DNA from: Prolixibacteraceae bacterium UBA6029
GTDB lineage: Bacteria > Bacteroidota > Bacteroidia > Bacteroidales > Prolixibacteraceae
DNA length: 64,000 nucleotides
Direction of reading: 5' to 3'
Assembly: GCA_002429385.1 (NCBI GenBank)
Contig: DIZL01000006.1
Coordinates: forward strand, 1 to 64,000
Shown in pieces: positions 17,578-27,382 of this stretch (position 1 is the stretch's first letter; every line of letters starts with the position of its first letter). Made by a program: the position numbers and the translations under genes. The notes under the pieces were generated by a model. That model saw nothing but the letters and a program-made list of their open reading frames with translations, made no database searches and was not told the origin of the DNA.

Positions 17578-19974
17578 TTAATGAGTCACATTATATCTGC
17601 ATAATCCCCTGCATAACTTACCATCGCTTGTAATTCCTTCAACAACCACCTGTACTTCGCCCGTCTGATCGCTGTTGTAAAAGGATACATTTGTTACACC
17701 CGTGGAATCGGTTCTGACGATGGGGTTCCAATAAAGGGTACTGCGGAAATCCTTTTTTTCAGAGCGTAACGATTGATCATCATACTGCGGGGAATAAAAC
17801 TTACGGATCAGTGAATAACCTATTATACGCGTACTTATCATCCCAAGAGCATCTGTATGTAAAAATTCTTGTGGTGCACCCCTTTTGGTATAGAAATAAA
17901 TTCCCGGTCCAAATCCCGCCCCGGGAATAGGCGCCATCCTTACAAATTCTACTTTGTCAAACCAGCTTGCAGGTCGTTCCCCAACAGTTCCAAATCTATC
18001 AGGAACCCCATCGAGAAAAAACATGGCTCCTCTTGCGATATAGCTCCTATACATCGGTGAATTCATTTCAAGTGTTTCTAAAATATTACTGGTAACATCA
18101 TCCAATTTTGTAACGTCAACTACACCATCGGCATCTACATATGGTCTCACATGCCCGTCATCCTTTTTCTTTTTCCTGGATACAACATTAACGTCTCCCA
18201 GAATTATTGTATCCTTTAAATGCCATTTTCTGTTTATAAGATCATTGCTGAACTTACTCATGTAGATTATTGTGCTTACCGTAGAATCTTTACGATACTG
18301 ATAGGTAACAGGCAAATAATTAGCTTTGGGCGAAAGCGAGGATTTGTTATCCAATTCTATAGAATTGGTTCTTCTCCCCTTTTTATTAATCGACTGAAGT
18401 GAGACATAGACCGTATCGTTGAAAAAGAGATCAGAAAACAAGAACCGGCCTAAGGAATCAGTTTTCTCTTCATGAACAGCAAGCTGACTCTTTACGAACA
18501 TCATGGTCACCTTGCAATCTGGAATAGGTTTATTCAGTACAATCGATTTAACCGTGCCACCAACCTGAATGCTTGCTACAGGCGGATAGCTGATTTTGGG
18601 AAACTTGTCATCCCGGATTGCCTCCCATTCAAAGTGTCGGTATCCATGGGTAAGCATCAGGTTGTCCAAGTCCAAAAGTGTTGACAGGCTGTCATCTTTG
18701 AAATAAAAGGCAGGATCTTCAATCGTTCCTTTCAATTCGGAACCCAGCAAGAAATGGGTAAGGATATTATTTGAATAATCTTCCATTTTCAATTGTGTAT
18801 CTGTATTGAAAACGGTCATGGACAGATTGGACATACATGGAATCCCTGCTCTGGTTAGGGTCTTCACACCAAGTTGTATTCTTTCGCGGGTAAGATAACT
18901 TGCTTTGTCGGGTTCAATCTGAACAGTAACAAAATCATGGTGATTAACAAACACCAGACGTTCACAGTGTGGAACCAAGTTTTTATCGAAAAGAGTGAAT
19001 TGCGATATGCCGGTATGCAATTTATTTTTCGACAAACTAAGAGAAGAAACCCCGTTTTCAGGATTGAATTCCCTCTGATAAAATACCACCCCGTTGGTTT
19101 GCCCGATCAGCAGATATCCAGAATTAGGTTTATCCTTTGATGAAAGGGATATGTCAGTAACCTGAATTCGGATCGAATCCTTATCGTTTGGATCGATCAT
19201 CAACGTTACCCCTTCGGCAATTGGGACAGGAAGATCAACCTTCATTTTAAGTTTACCTGCGACAGTTACCTCAGCAGAATATTTCCGACCCTCCATGGGC
19301 TGAATCATGAAGCTTCCCATGCCTTTGAACTGACTCTTCAGTTCGGCGACTTTGTTACCCTGATCGTCAAGAATGAGGCCTTCTGCGTCCAATCCCTTTC
19401 CGTTATTATCGGTTGCCTTGAAGGCCATTTTGGTTTTATTGCCAGTCACGAAAGTGCCGCCTTCAGGAAAAAACTGAAGATCGACATCTTTTTGTTTTAG
19501 GGCTTCGGTATTTGTTTTCGTGACCTTATCCCTAATATTCCATATGACGATAGTCTGGCGAAAAAACCAGCAGTCATCAAAATTCCTCATCCAGTTGGTA
19601 TAGGCTCTGATTTGATATATCCCACTGGTAAGGGTATCCGCAAGATGGAAATCTCCATAGGCCAGTCCATGTTGCGCCCAGTATAATTTCTTCTGAATAA
19701 TTGTGCCGGAAGAATTGATAAGTTCAACCGAAAGGTTGCAATCTGTAATGGGTGAATTGATAAGATATGCTTTGAACCAGAGGTCTTCATTCACCCAATA
19801 GGAAGTTCGGTCGAGATGAAGATAGACTTTCTCCTGCGGAAACCTGAGGTTGAAGAGATTGGCCTTTGCCAGCAATTGCTGTTCATTAGTATCAGGCGCC
19901 GGATAGAAGGCCTGAATAATGAAAAACATCAGAAATACGAATAATAATCCAGACAGAGTAAGTACCTTTTTCAT
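17578..19974 (-). CDS. Secreted MG2-like protein with TonB-plug-like C-terminus (copy 2)
   Basis: 798 residues from the ATG at 19974 (MKKVLTLSGLLFVFLMF, a signal peptide); an ATG 14 codons earlier would put charged residues before it. Domain order equals copy 1: MG2-like KVYLHLDRTSYWVNEDLWFK, middle beta-sandwiches, plug-like part and the same terminal module ending in LCRGLCRYNVTH. The plug-like part is where the copies differ most: here MFFLDGVPDRFGTVGERP with a Gly-rich GAGFGPGIYFYTKRGA, against VYVLDGSVVDE in copy 1. That pattern suggests duplication followed by change in partner specificity. About 140 bases separate the copies. Confidence 0.75.
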   Translation of the reverse strand: MKKVLTLSGLLFVFLMFFIIQAFYPAPDTNEQQLLAKANLFNLRFPQEKVYLHLDRTSYWVNEDLWFKAYLINSPITDCNLSVELINSSGTIIQKKLYWAQHGLAYGDFHLADTLTSGIYQIRAYTNWMRNFDDCWFFRQTIVIWNIRDKVTKTNTEALKQKDVDLQFFPEGGTFVTGNKTKMAFKATDNNGKGLDAEGLILDDQGNKVAELKSQFKGMGSFMIQPMEGRKYSAEVTVAGKLKMKVDLPVPIAEGVTLMIDPNDKDSIRIQVTDISLSSKDKPNSGYLLIGQTNGVVFYQREFNPENGVSSLSLSKNKLHTGISQFTLFDKNLVPHCERLVFVNHHDFVTVQIEPDKASYLTRERIQLGVKTLTRAGIPCMSNLSMTVFNTDTQLKMEDYSNNILTHFLLGSELKGTIEDPAFYFKDDSLSTLLDLDNLMLTHGYRHFEWEAIRDDKFPKISYPPVASIQVGGTVKSIVLNKPIPDCKVTMMFVKSQLAVHEEKTDSLGRFLFSDLFFNDTVYVSLQSINKKGRRTNSIELDNKSSLSPKANYLPVTYQYRKDSTVSTIIYMSKFSNDLINRKWHLKDTIILGDVNVVSRKKKKDDGHVRPYVDADGVVDVTKLDDVTSNILETLEMNSPMYRSYIARGAMFFLDGVPDRFGTVGERPASWFDKVEFVRMAPIPGAGFGPGIYFYTKRGAPQEFLHTDALGMISTRIIGYSLIRKFYSPQYDDQSLRSEKKDFRSTLYWNPIVRTDSTGVTNVSFYNSDQTGEVQVVVEGITSDGKLCRGLCRYNVTH

Positions 19975-20182
19975 TGGTTCAGGTTTTGTTTTCTGATAAA
20001 GGTTTTTCCTCAACAAAATACATCTTCACAAACCCCTAATTTACATACTTCGAATGTAGTGATTAATTCTAAGATAAACAATAATTATCGTTAGTGGTTA
20101 TTTATTTTTCTAACCGTTGGATGAAGCCGAACCACAAAGGATATTTGCTCCTTCAAAATGGAATTGATTGATGTATAGCATG

Positions 20183-20217
20183 ACCTGGAACTTGAAACTT
20201 GAAACTTGGAACTTGTT
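20183..20217. repeat. Heptamer-phased tract at the TPM operon end
   Basis: Five 7-bp units in register: ACCTGGA, ACTTGAA, ACTTGAA, ACTTGGA and ACTTGTT. It stops one base before the stop codon of the TPM gene (minus strand). Confidence 0.7.
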
Positions 20218-20218
20218 T

Positions 20219-21025
20219 CTACCAGCTTCCTCCAGCTCCGCCGCCTCCGAAACTTCCGCCACCGAAGCCGCCGAAACCACCACCGCCGCCGCCGCCAAAG
20301 CCTCCTCCTCCACCGGAGAATCCTCCAAAGGAACCGCCACCCCGGTTACTTCCAAGCAGACCCAAGGCTAACCAGAATGGTAAACTTCCGCCACTGTTAT
20401 AGTGTCCGCCACGTCCACCCCTGAAAAGGGAAACCAGCACAATGATTACAAGAATTACAAGAAAAAAACCGCCACCACCATTATCTGATTTCTTTCCACT
20501 GATCTTCTTCTGATAGGCTGCTGCAGTATATTCTCCGGCAGCAAGGCTCATAATAACCTTTACCCCGGCATGCAACCCGCCATAAATATCATTATCTCTG
20601 AAACGCGGAAGCATCTCATGATCCACAATATTGCGATTTGCCACGGCGTCGGGAATAACCCCTTCCAAACCATAACCCACAGCTACAAAAATGGCTCCCT
20701 TTTCATTTCCCGTTTTAGGTTTAAAAACGATGACAATCCCGTTATTCTTCCCCTTTTGCCCTACTCCCCATTTCTCACCAATTTTAAACGAGAGATCTGA
20801 TATCTCCATTCCGTTCAGTGAGGGAAGTGTTACCAGACAGATCTGTGTAGAAGTCTGATCGTTAAACTGAACGAGTTCATTCTCCATTTCCTGCTTTTGT
20901 TGATCAGAAAGCACATTGGCCATATCATTGACCAGCCTTGGCGGATTCGGCCGTTCAGGAACATCCTGTGCAAAAACAGAAAAAGAAAAAATAAAAAGGA
21001 AAAAGGAAATTATGAATGCTTTCAT
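20219..21025 (-). CDS. TPM-domain membrane protein with Gly-rich tail (YgcG family)
   Basis: 268 residues from the ATG at 21025: signal peptide MKAFIISFFLFIFSFSVFAQ, then a TPM (Psb32/repair-type) domain at about 25-150 with NDMANVLSDQQKQEMENEL and GIVIVFKPKTG. A membrane helix lies at about 193-208, and the C-terminal 60 residues are almost all Gly, Phe and Ser, ending GGAGGSW. TPM domains may have phosphatase activity or assist membrane-protein repair; role here unproven. The gene starts one base after the stop of the upstream TPM gene and closes the lemA-TPM-TPM operon. Its low-complexity tail also creates long Pro/Ala-rich reading frames on the opposite strand, which are artefacts. Confidence 0.87.
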   Translation of the reverse strand: MKAFIISFFLFIFSFSVFAQDVPERPNPPRLVNDMANVLSDQQKQEMENELVQFNDQTSTQICLVTLPSLNGMEISDLSFKIGEKWGVGQKGKNNGIVIVFKPKTGNEKGAIFVAVGYGLEGVIPDAVANRNIVDHEMLPRFRDNDIYGGLHAGVKVIMSLAAGEYTAAAYQKKISGKKSDNGGGGFFLVILVIIVLVSLFRGGRGGHYNSGGSLPFWLALGLLGSNRGGGSFGGFSGGGGGFGGGGGGGFGGFGGGSFGGGGAGGSW

Positions 21026-21026
21026 T

Positions 21027-21470
21027 TTATAAGTTTTTTTCGAAGGATATTTCATCCGACAATTCGTTAACGTCATCACTCTGATAAGGGAAATTGGCCT
21101 TTAATTGTTCACCTGCCATCAGGATACCTTTTGATATTCCGTCAGCAAATTTCCCCTCCTTGAAATATCCAAGCATGGTTTCCTTGATTTCATCCCAAAA
21201 ATCCTCATGTACAAGTTTATTGATTCCACCGTCGCCAAGGATGGCAAATTTACGGTCGTAAACAGCCAGATAAAATAAAACGCCATTGCGTTGGGCTGTT
21301 TCAAACATTTTTAGCTTATCAAAAACATAGGCAGCACGGTCAAGCACATCCAGTTTACACCGACCTTCCACATGCAACCGGATTTCACCTGAAGTATTCA
21401 GTTCGGCCTGACCGATTGCATCGGTGATTTGTTTTTTTTCTTCTTTACTGAAAAAGTTTTCGACTGACAT
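21027..21470 (-). CDS. Cytosolic TPM-domain protein
   Basis: 147 residues, one TPM domain and no signal peptide or membrane segment. The family signature is clear: IGQAELNTSGEIRLHVEGRC, then VLFYLAVYDRKFAILGDGGI. It is second in the operon, between lemA and the Gly-rich TPM protein. The stop at 21027 touches the next start at 21025, consistent with translational coupling. In other Bacteroidota this three-gene set is conserved; a joint envelope role is inferred from that alone. Confidence 0.87.
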   Translation of the reverse strand: MSVENFFSKEEKKQITDAIGQAELNTSGEIRLHVEGRCKLDVLDRAAYVFDKLKMFETAQRNGVLFYLAVYDRKFAILGDGGINKLVHEDFWDEIKETMLGYFKEGKFADGISKGILMAGEQLKANFPYQSDDVNELSDEISFEKNL

Positions 21471-21538
21471 GTCAATACGGATTAAGGATGAATTAAATTG
21501 AACAGACAGCTGGCTGACTGTTACAAATTGCTAGTATT

Positions 21539-22129
21539 TTAGAATTTAACCTGAGGTGCTTTTTCAGCTCCTTTTTCGGCTTCAAAATAGGCTTTCTTTT
21601 CAAATCCGAACATTCCGGCAAAGATATTCTTTGGGAAAGTACGGATAAAGGTATTGTAAGCCTGTGCAGTCAGATTGAATTTTTGACGCTCTACAGTAAT
21701 CCGGTTTTCGGTACCTTCCAGTTGTGCCTGCAAATCGAGGAATCCCTGATTAGCTTTCAGATCCGGATATTTTTCAACTACTACCATCAGTCGGCTTAAA
21801 GCTGACGACAAACCTGATTGTGCATTCTGAAAAGTCTGTAATGATTGTGCATCAAGTTTTTCAGGATTAATATTTACAGCAGTAGCCTTTGCACGGGCCT
21901 CAATCACCTGAGTCAGGGTTGCTTTTTCAAAATCGGCATATCCTTTTACAGTATTCACCAGGTTGGGGATCAGATCAGAACGACGCTGATAGACATTTTC
22001 TACCTGTGACCATTGGGCTGTTACGCCTTCCTGCATGACTACCATGTTGTTATAAGAACCTTTTATTGACGAATACGCCATCACTAGCACAACGGCAATG
22101 ACTGCCAGAACTATCCAAAATTTTTTCAT
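21539..22129 (-). CDS. lemA: LemA family protein
   Basis: 196 residues: an N-terminal membrane helix (about 4-22), then the LemA four-helix body with the conserved QWSQVENVYQRRSDLIPNLV motif near 40-60, TLTQVIEARAKA, and the closing NTFIRTFPKNIFAGMFGF. Topology is N-terminus out/C-terminus in the cytosol or the reverse depending on species; molecular function unknown. First gene of the lemA-TPM-TPM operon. Confidence 0.92.
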   Translation of the reverse strand: MKKFWIVLAVIAVVLVMAYSSIKGSYNNMVVMQEGVTAQWSQVENVYQRRSDLIPNLVNTVKGYADFEKATLTQVIEARAKATAVNINPEKLDAQSLQTFQNAQSGLSSALSRLMVVVEKYPDLKANQGFLDLQAQLEGTENRITVERQKFNLTAQAYNTFIRTFPKNIFAGMFGFEKKAYFEAEKGAEKAPQVKF

Positions 22130-22302
22130 TTTATTCTCTTTTAAAATTCCGTACTAAATTAAACAATTTTAAACGATCAATTCTAAATATAATCTCGACA
22201 AATGTTGCAAAACTGATGTAAACATACGTTATTATATCGGGGAATGTCGCAAATTTGCCGTTATACTCACTACTTCAAAAGGTGAACCACAATTTGACGA
22301 CT

Positions 22303-24306
22303 ATGAACCATACCGCATTTAAGTCTGCTATCAGGGAAGGGATTCCATCCCTGCTTCCTGAACAAAAGTCATTTGATGAGGATGTAAACCATGCTCCACG
22401 CAGAAAAGACATACTGAGCAAGGCAGAAAAAAAGCTGGCCTTGCAAAATGCCCTACGCTATTTCAGTCATGAACATCATGACACATTGTCACGGGAGTTC
22501 CTGGATGAACTATTGCAGTATGGCCGCATCTACATGTACCGGTTCCGGCCTGACTATGAAATGAAGGCACGACCTATAGGCGATTATCCATGCAAATCAC
22601 TGCAGGCGGCCTCGATCATGATGATGATTCAGAATAACCTGGATCTTGCAGTAGCCCAACATCCGCACGAATTAATTACTTACGGAGGAAATGGTTCAGT
22701 TTTCCAAAACTGGGCACAATACCTGCTTTGTATGAAATACTTGTCGGAGATGACTGACGAACAGACCTTGGTAATGTATTCAGGTCATCCGATGGGACTT
22801 TTCCCCTCGCACAAGGATGCTCCAAGAGTTGTCATTACGAATGGAATGGTTATTCCAAACTATTCAGGCCGGGATGATTATGAAAGGATGAACGCGCTGG
22901 GCGTTTCACAATACGGGCAAATGACTGCCGGTTCATTTATGTATATCGGACCTCAGGGAATCGTGCATGGGACAACAATCACTTTATTGAATGCTGCACG
23001 TATGCGTGGTGACGGTAAAATCGCAGGAAAGATATTTATTTCTTCAGGATTGGGGGGAATGTCGGGAGCACAGCCTAAAGCTGCCATCATTGCAGGAATG
23101 GTGGCCGTCATTGCAGAAATCAATCCCAGGGTAGTGGAAGTGCGCCAATCACAGGGCTGGGTGGATGAAGTCTATGAAGATTTGGATCAGCTTATCGGGC
23201 GAATGCTTAAAGCCAGCAGGAATAAAGAGGCAGTTTCGCTTGCCTACCAGGGGAATGTGGTGGATCTGTGGGAAAAACTGGCTCGGGAAAATATATCAAT
23301 CGATTTAGGCTCAGACCAGACTTCACTGCACAATCCCTTTGCAGGAGGTTATTATCCGGTAGGATTAAGCCTGGAGGAATCCAATCAACTGATGGCCGAA
23401 AACCCAGAACTTTTTCAGGAGAAAGTACAGGAAAGCCTTAGGCGGCAGGTCACAGCCATTAACACAATTTCAAAAAAAGGAATGTATTTTTGGGACTATG
23501 GCAATGCATTTCTGCTCGAAGCCCAACGTGCCGGGGCAGAAGTAAGCACAGATGATGGAAGTTTCTCCTATCCCTCGTATGTTCAGGACATCATGGGTCC
23601 ATTGTTCTTTGACTATGGATTCGGCCCTTTCCGCTGGGTTTGCTGCTCCGGCGATTCTGAAGACTTACGAAAAACCGATGAGATTGCCTGTCAGGTAATG
23701 ACTGACATCGCCAAAGGTGCACCCACAGAGATCATCAACCAATTGAAAGACAACATTCATTGGATTTCTGAAGCCTGGAAAAACAAGCTGGTGGTAGGTT
23801 CCGAGGCCCGCATTCTTTATGCCGATTGCGAAGGAAGGATGAAAATTGCTGAAGCATTCAACAAAGCCATTCATGATGGAATTATTCATTCACCAATTGT
23901 ACTTGGAAGAGATCATCATGATGTATCAGGCACTGATTCACCTTACCGTGAGACCTCGAACATTTATGACGGATCAGCATTTACCGCCGACATGGCCATA
24001 CAGAATGTTATCGGAGATTCATTTCGCGGAGCTACCTGGGTCTCTATACATAACGGCGGCGGCGTAGGTTGGGGAGAGGTGATAAACGGGGGATTCGGTA
24101 TGTTGCTTGACGGCAGTCAGGATGCTGACCGTCGTTTGAAACAAATGCTACACTGGGATGTAAACAATGGCATTGCACGCCGAAGCTGGGCCAGAAATGA
24201 ACCGGCCATATTTGCAATTAAAAGGGCCATGAAGGAAAACCCGGGACTGAAAGTCACACTGCCAAATCTGACCGATGAAAAACAGATCGATGATTTGTTT
24301 GATTAG
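22303..24306 (+). CDS. hutU: Urocanate hydratase
   Basis: 667 residues from the ATG at 22303 (MNHTAFKSAIREGIPS). Converts urocanate to imidazolonepropionate in histidine breakdown, using NAD as electrophile. Family signatures: GGNGSVFQNWAQYLL, YSGHPMGLFPS, SSGLGGMSGAQPKA and, near the C-terminus, HNGGGVGWGEVINGGFGM. It is the long Bacteroidota form. The other hut genes (hutH, hutI, ftcD) are not in this window, so the pathway is split. The 5-prime non-coding stretch contains the perfect dyad GCAAATTTGC near 22248. Confidence 0.93.
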   Translation: MNHTAFKSAIREGIPSLLPEQKSFDEDVNHAPRRKDILSKAEKKLALQNALRYFSHEHHDTLSREFLDELLQYGRIYMYRFRPDYEMKARPIGDYPCKSLQAASIMMMIQNNLDLAVAQHPHELITYGGNGSVFQNWAQYLLCMKYLSEMTDEQTLVMYSGHPMGLFPSHKDAPRVVITNGMVIPNYSGRDDYERMNALGVSQYGQMTAGSFMYIGPQGIVHGTTITLLNAARMRGDGKIAGKIFISSGLGGMSGAQPKAAIIAGMVAVIAEINPRVVEVRQSQGWVDEVYEDLDQLIGRMLKASRNKEAVSLAYQGNVVDLWEKLARENISIDLGSDQTSLHNPFAGGYYPVGLSLEESNQLMAENPELFQEKVQESLRRQVTAINTISKKGMYFWDYGNAFLLEAQRAGAEVSTDDGSFSYPSYVQDIMGPLFFDYGFGPFRWVCCSGDSEDLRKTDEIACQVMTDIAKGAPTEIINQLKDNIHWISEAWKNKLVVGSEARILYADCEGRMKIAEAFNKAIHDGIIHSPIVLGRDHHDVSGTDSPYRETSNIYDGSAFTADMAIQNVIGDSFRGATWVSIHNGGGVGWGEVINGGFGMLLDGSQDADRRLKQMLHWDVNNGIARRSWARNEPAIFAIKRAMKENPGLKVTLPNLTDEKQIDDLFD

Positions 24307-24366
24307 ATTGGAAATATTTTATCATTAAGCTTCGAACGAGTTCATGCCATGGTCTGACGACATGAT

Positions 24367-24597
24367 TCAGAACTGAACACATTGACTTCGGACGCTTATT
24401 CTCTCTCCATTCAGATGTTCTTCACATAAGCAATATGCTTGCTTAAACCCCACATGGAAGGTATACGGGTAGGGATTGCGTCGTATTCGGGCTTTATGAT
24501 TTAACTGATAATTGATTTCTATCTGTATTAAAATCATTAAATAAAGACAGATAGAACACAGATAGAAGACAGATGATAAAAGGAGAGCCTTACTCAA
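24367..24597 (-). pseudogene. Small ORF in repeat element C1, paralog of 37405-37605
   Basis: Minus-strand frame whose last 38 codons (RRNPYPYTFHVGFKQAYC onwards to the TGA) align without gaps to the frame at 37405-37605. Over that stretch I count about 17 third-position differences against about 10 each at first and second positions, several of them synonymous, and the stop codon is shared. This suggests ancestry in a real small gene. The N-terminal half runs through the 11-bp repeat and is not comparable. No protein family was recognised; it may be a non-functional relic. Confidence 0.3.
24516..24579. repeat. 11-bp-unit inverted element (element C1)
   Basis: TTTCTATCTGT (24516-24526) faces three tandem 11-mers, ACAGATAGAAC, ACAGATAGAAG and ACAGATGATAA (24547-24579). 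It shares its repeat sequence, left flank (about 24370-24515) and right flank (to about 24757) with the element at 37554-37617, so these two loci are copies of one mobile or ancestral unit of roughly 370-390 bp. It fills the gap between hutU and the M1 peptidase gene. Confidence 0.8.
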
Positions 24598-24847
24598 ACC
24601 TTATCTGAATGCAGTTTTGCATACAATATCATTCCTACGATCAGTCACTTTTGACGGATGGCCTTTTCGCAAACAAGCATTTAGATGTTATATTATAGGT
24701 TGTGACGCTTCCAGATATAATAAAGCACCTGAAGGATTGATCAGCAAATAATTCTCATTTATTATATTTAATCTATGCAATTTCTCCTTGGAGATAGGTG
24801 AATGTTATGAAATATTGTATTATTTTTATATACGAATCAAAATAAAG

Positions 24848-27358
24848 ATGGCCTTTATGAAACACATTGTTATTGGAGTATTTATGCTCTGTTCATTTGC
24901 CTGCTTTTCACAAAAAGCAGATTCTGTTAAGTCAGAAGGCTGGAAGAAGATCTATCGGGCAAGTGCAACAAAAATAAATGATCTTGTTCATACCAAATTG
25001 GAGGTGAGCTTCGATTATTCCAAATCATGGATGTATGGCAAGGAGTGGATCACTCTCCATCCTCATTTTTATTCCACCGATTCATTAAATCTGGATGCAA
25101 AAGGCATGAAAATCAATGAAGTCTCACTGATAAAGTCAGGCAGGCACTTCCCTCTTAAATATACCTATGACAGCCAAAACCTACGTATCAATCTGGATAA
25201 GACTTACAAAGGAGGAGAAGATTATTCCCTTTTTATTGATTATATCGCCCGACCGAATGAGGTAAAAGCAAAAGGAAATCCTGCCATTTCAGGAGCTAAG
25301 GGACTCTATTTTATCAATCCGCTCGGCAAAGAGAAAGATAAGCCCACTCAAATATGGACACAGGGAGAAACCGAATCCAGCTCCTGTTGGTTTCCCACAA
25401 TAGATAAGCCGAATCAAAAAACAACGGATGAAATCAGCATGACAGTCCCGGATAAATACCAGACTCTCTCAAACGGGGTGATGGTAAGCCATAAAAATCA
25501 TCCTGACGGAACTCGTACCGACACCTGGAAAATGGATCTGCCGCATGCTCCTTACCTAATGATGATGGCTGTCGGTGAATATTCAATCATTAAAGATCAT
25601 TATAAGGGCAAGGAAGTAAGTTATTACGTCGAGAAGGAATATGCACCTGTAGCCCGTAAAATCTTTGGCCTGACCCCCGAAATGATTCAATACTTCGAGC
25701 ATATCACAGGGGTCAGTTACCCATGGCCCAAGTACTCACAAATTGTGGGCAGAGATTACGTCAGCGGTGCTATGGAAAACACCACGGCTACATTACATGC
25801 AGAAAATGCCCAACAGGATGCACGGCAATTGATTGACGGGAACACCTGGGAATATGTAATCGCACACGAATTGTTTCATCAGTGGTTCGGAGACCTTGTC
25901 ACGACCGAAAGCTGGAGCAATCTGACCTTGAATGAATCCTTTGCCGACCTGAGCGAAACCTTGTGGGAAGAACACAAACACGGAAAGGATGCAGGCGATG
26001 AGCTGAATTACAATGCGATGCTGAAGTATCTTCGGTCAGGTAGTGAGAAAAAAGACCTGGTTCGTTTTTATTACCAAAACTCATCAAATATGTACGATGC
26101 GGTAAGTTATGAAAAAGGTGGTCGCGTTTTAAACATGCTGAAGTACACTGTTGGCGATAGCGCCTTCTTCAAATCATTAAATCTATACTTAAGGACGAAG
26201 AAATTTCAGTCGGCAGAGGCACACGATCTGCGCCTGGCATTCGAAGAGGTGACCGGACAGGACCTGAACTGGTTCTGGAACCAGTGGTTTTTTGGCAGTG
26301 GACAGCCCAGACTTGATATCAGCTATGCATACGATGCTACCGCAAAAAAAGCCAAAGTATTCATCAGGCAGGATCAGCCTGATAAGGTCTTCAGGTTTCT
26401 GATTGCTATTGATGTTTACCAGGGCGCTGATAAAAAAAGGTACAAAGTCTGGGTAGACCAAAAGGCAGATACCCTCATCTTCCCTGCAAATTCAAAACCG
26501 GACCTGATCAATGTTGATGCCGACAAGCTCTTGCTTTGCGAAAAGACCGATCACAAAACACTGGATAACTTTATCTTTCAGTATAAGAATGCCGGATTAT
26601 ATGTCGACCGAAGGGAAGCGATTGATTTTGCAGCAGGTCAAAAGAACGTCAAGGCGTTAAACCTGATGGAAATGGCTCTCAAAGACAATTATCATGGAAT
26701 TCGAACCTATGCCATCCAGAAATTACCGATCAGAAAAGATTCAGTGAAGAAGGCCGTTGAACCTCTTCTACTTGAACTGGCGAAAAATGATCCAAATTCA
26801 TTGGTGAGAGCCGGAGCAATCTCTGCACTCGGCAAATATAAAAAGGATACCTACAAAGCTTTATTTCTGAAATCAATCAACGATTCGTCCTATTCTGTTG
26901 CAGGCAATGCATTGCTGGCGTTTAGCGCCATCGACACTATTGCAGCTCTTGAACAAGCCAAAAAATGGTCAGCACAGCCTGTCAAAGGCACCCTTTCAGA
27001 TGCAATCAACATTACTCTCTTCAAATATGCCAGTGAAAGTGAGTTTGATGCCCTTGTCGTACGATTTGAAGAATCACCTCTGCGAAATGCCCGGTTTACT
27101 ATACTACAACCTTTTGCTGACTTTCTGAAACGAGTAAAAAATACAGCCCATTTCATGAAAGGCATTGACATCATCGTAAACTTCCGTGATTCGATTCCAA
27201 TTGAGTATCGTCAGATGGTCTTACCATACTTCAATGATGTCATTTTAAAGGGTATTGCTACAGTGAAGCAATCATCGGGCATGACCGAACAGGCAGACTA
27301 TGCAAATTCGAAACTGCCCGTCAAACCAAAGGCCAGGGAAGCGAATGAAGTTCATTAG
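24848..27358 (+). CDS. Secreted M1-family aminopeptidase
   Basis: 836 residues from the ATG at 24848 or three codons later (MKHIVIGVFMLCSFACFSQ is a signal peptide ending at about 22). The gluzincin signature is complete: GAMENTTAT for N-terminus recognition near 308, the zinc site HELFHQWFGD near 340 and the distant Glu in NESFADLSE. A C-terminal helical HEAT-like region (about 600-800) follows. It would trim peptides in the periplasm or outside, supplying amino acids. The reading frame is open upstream to 24788, but that part has no signal peptide and is probably untranslated. Confidence 0.9.
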   Translation: MAFMKHIVIGVFMLCSFACFSQKADSVKSEGWKKIYRASATKINDLVHTKLEVSFDYSKSWMYGKEWITLHPHFYSTDSLNLDAKGMKINEVSLIKSGRHFPLKYTYDSQNLRINLDKTYKGGEDYSLFIDYIARPNEVKAKGNPAISGAKGLYFINPLGKEKDKPTQIWTQGETESSSCWFPTIDKPNQKTTDEISMTVPDKYQTLSNGVMVSHKNHPDGTRTDTWKMDLPHAPYLMMMAVGEYSIIKDHYKGKEVSYYVEKEYAPVARKIFGLTPEMIQYFEHITGVSYPWPKYSQIVGRDYVSGAMENTTATLHAENAQQDARQLIDGNTWEYVIAHELFHQWFGDLVTTESWSNLTLNESFADLSETLWEEHKHGKDAGDELNYNAMLKYLRSGSEKKDLVRFYYQNSSNMYDAVSYEKGGRVLNMLKYTVGDSAFFKSLNLYLRTKKFQSAEAHDLRLAFEEVTGQDLNWFWNQWFFGSGQPRLDISYAYDATAKKAKVFIRQDQPDKVFRFLIAIDVYQGADKKRYKVWVDQKADTLIFPANSKPDLINVDADKLLLCEKTDHKTLDNFIFQYKNAGLYVDRREAIDFAAGQKNVKALNLMEMALKDNYHGIRTYAIQKLPIRKDSVKKAVEPLLLELAKNDPNSLVRAGAISALGKYKKDTYKALFLKSINDSSYSVAGNALLAFSAIDTIAALEQAKKWSAQPVKGTLSDAINITLFKYASESEFDALVVRFEESPLRNARFTILQPFADFLKRVKNTAHFMKGIDIIVNFRDSIPIEYRQMVLPYFNDVILKGIATVKQSSGMTEQADYANSKLPVKPKAREANEVH

Positions 27359-27382
27359 CACAAAGAAACGATCTTTTGTGCT
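27357..27382. terminator. Bidirectional terminator between convergent genes
   Basis: AGCACAAA (27357-27364) and TTTGTGCT (27375-27382) form a perfect 8-bp stem that overlaps the M1 peptidase stop and abuts the thioredoxin-like stop at 27383. It serves both strands. Confidence 0.6.

Noticed and set aside
20168..20424. Pro/Ala/Ser-rich reading frames on the plus strand
   Set aside because: They are the reverse reading of the Gly-rich tail of the TPM protein, which has a signal peptide, a domain and operon context.
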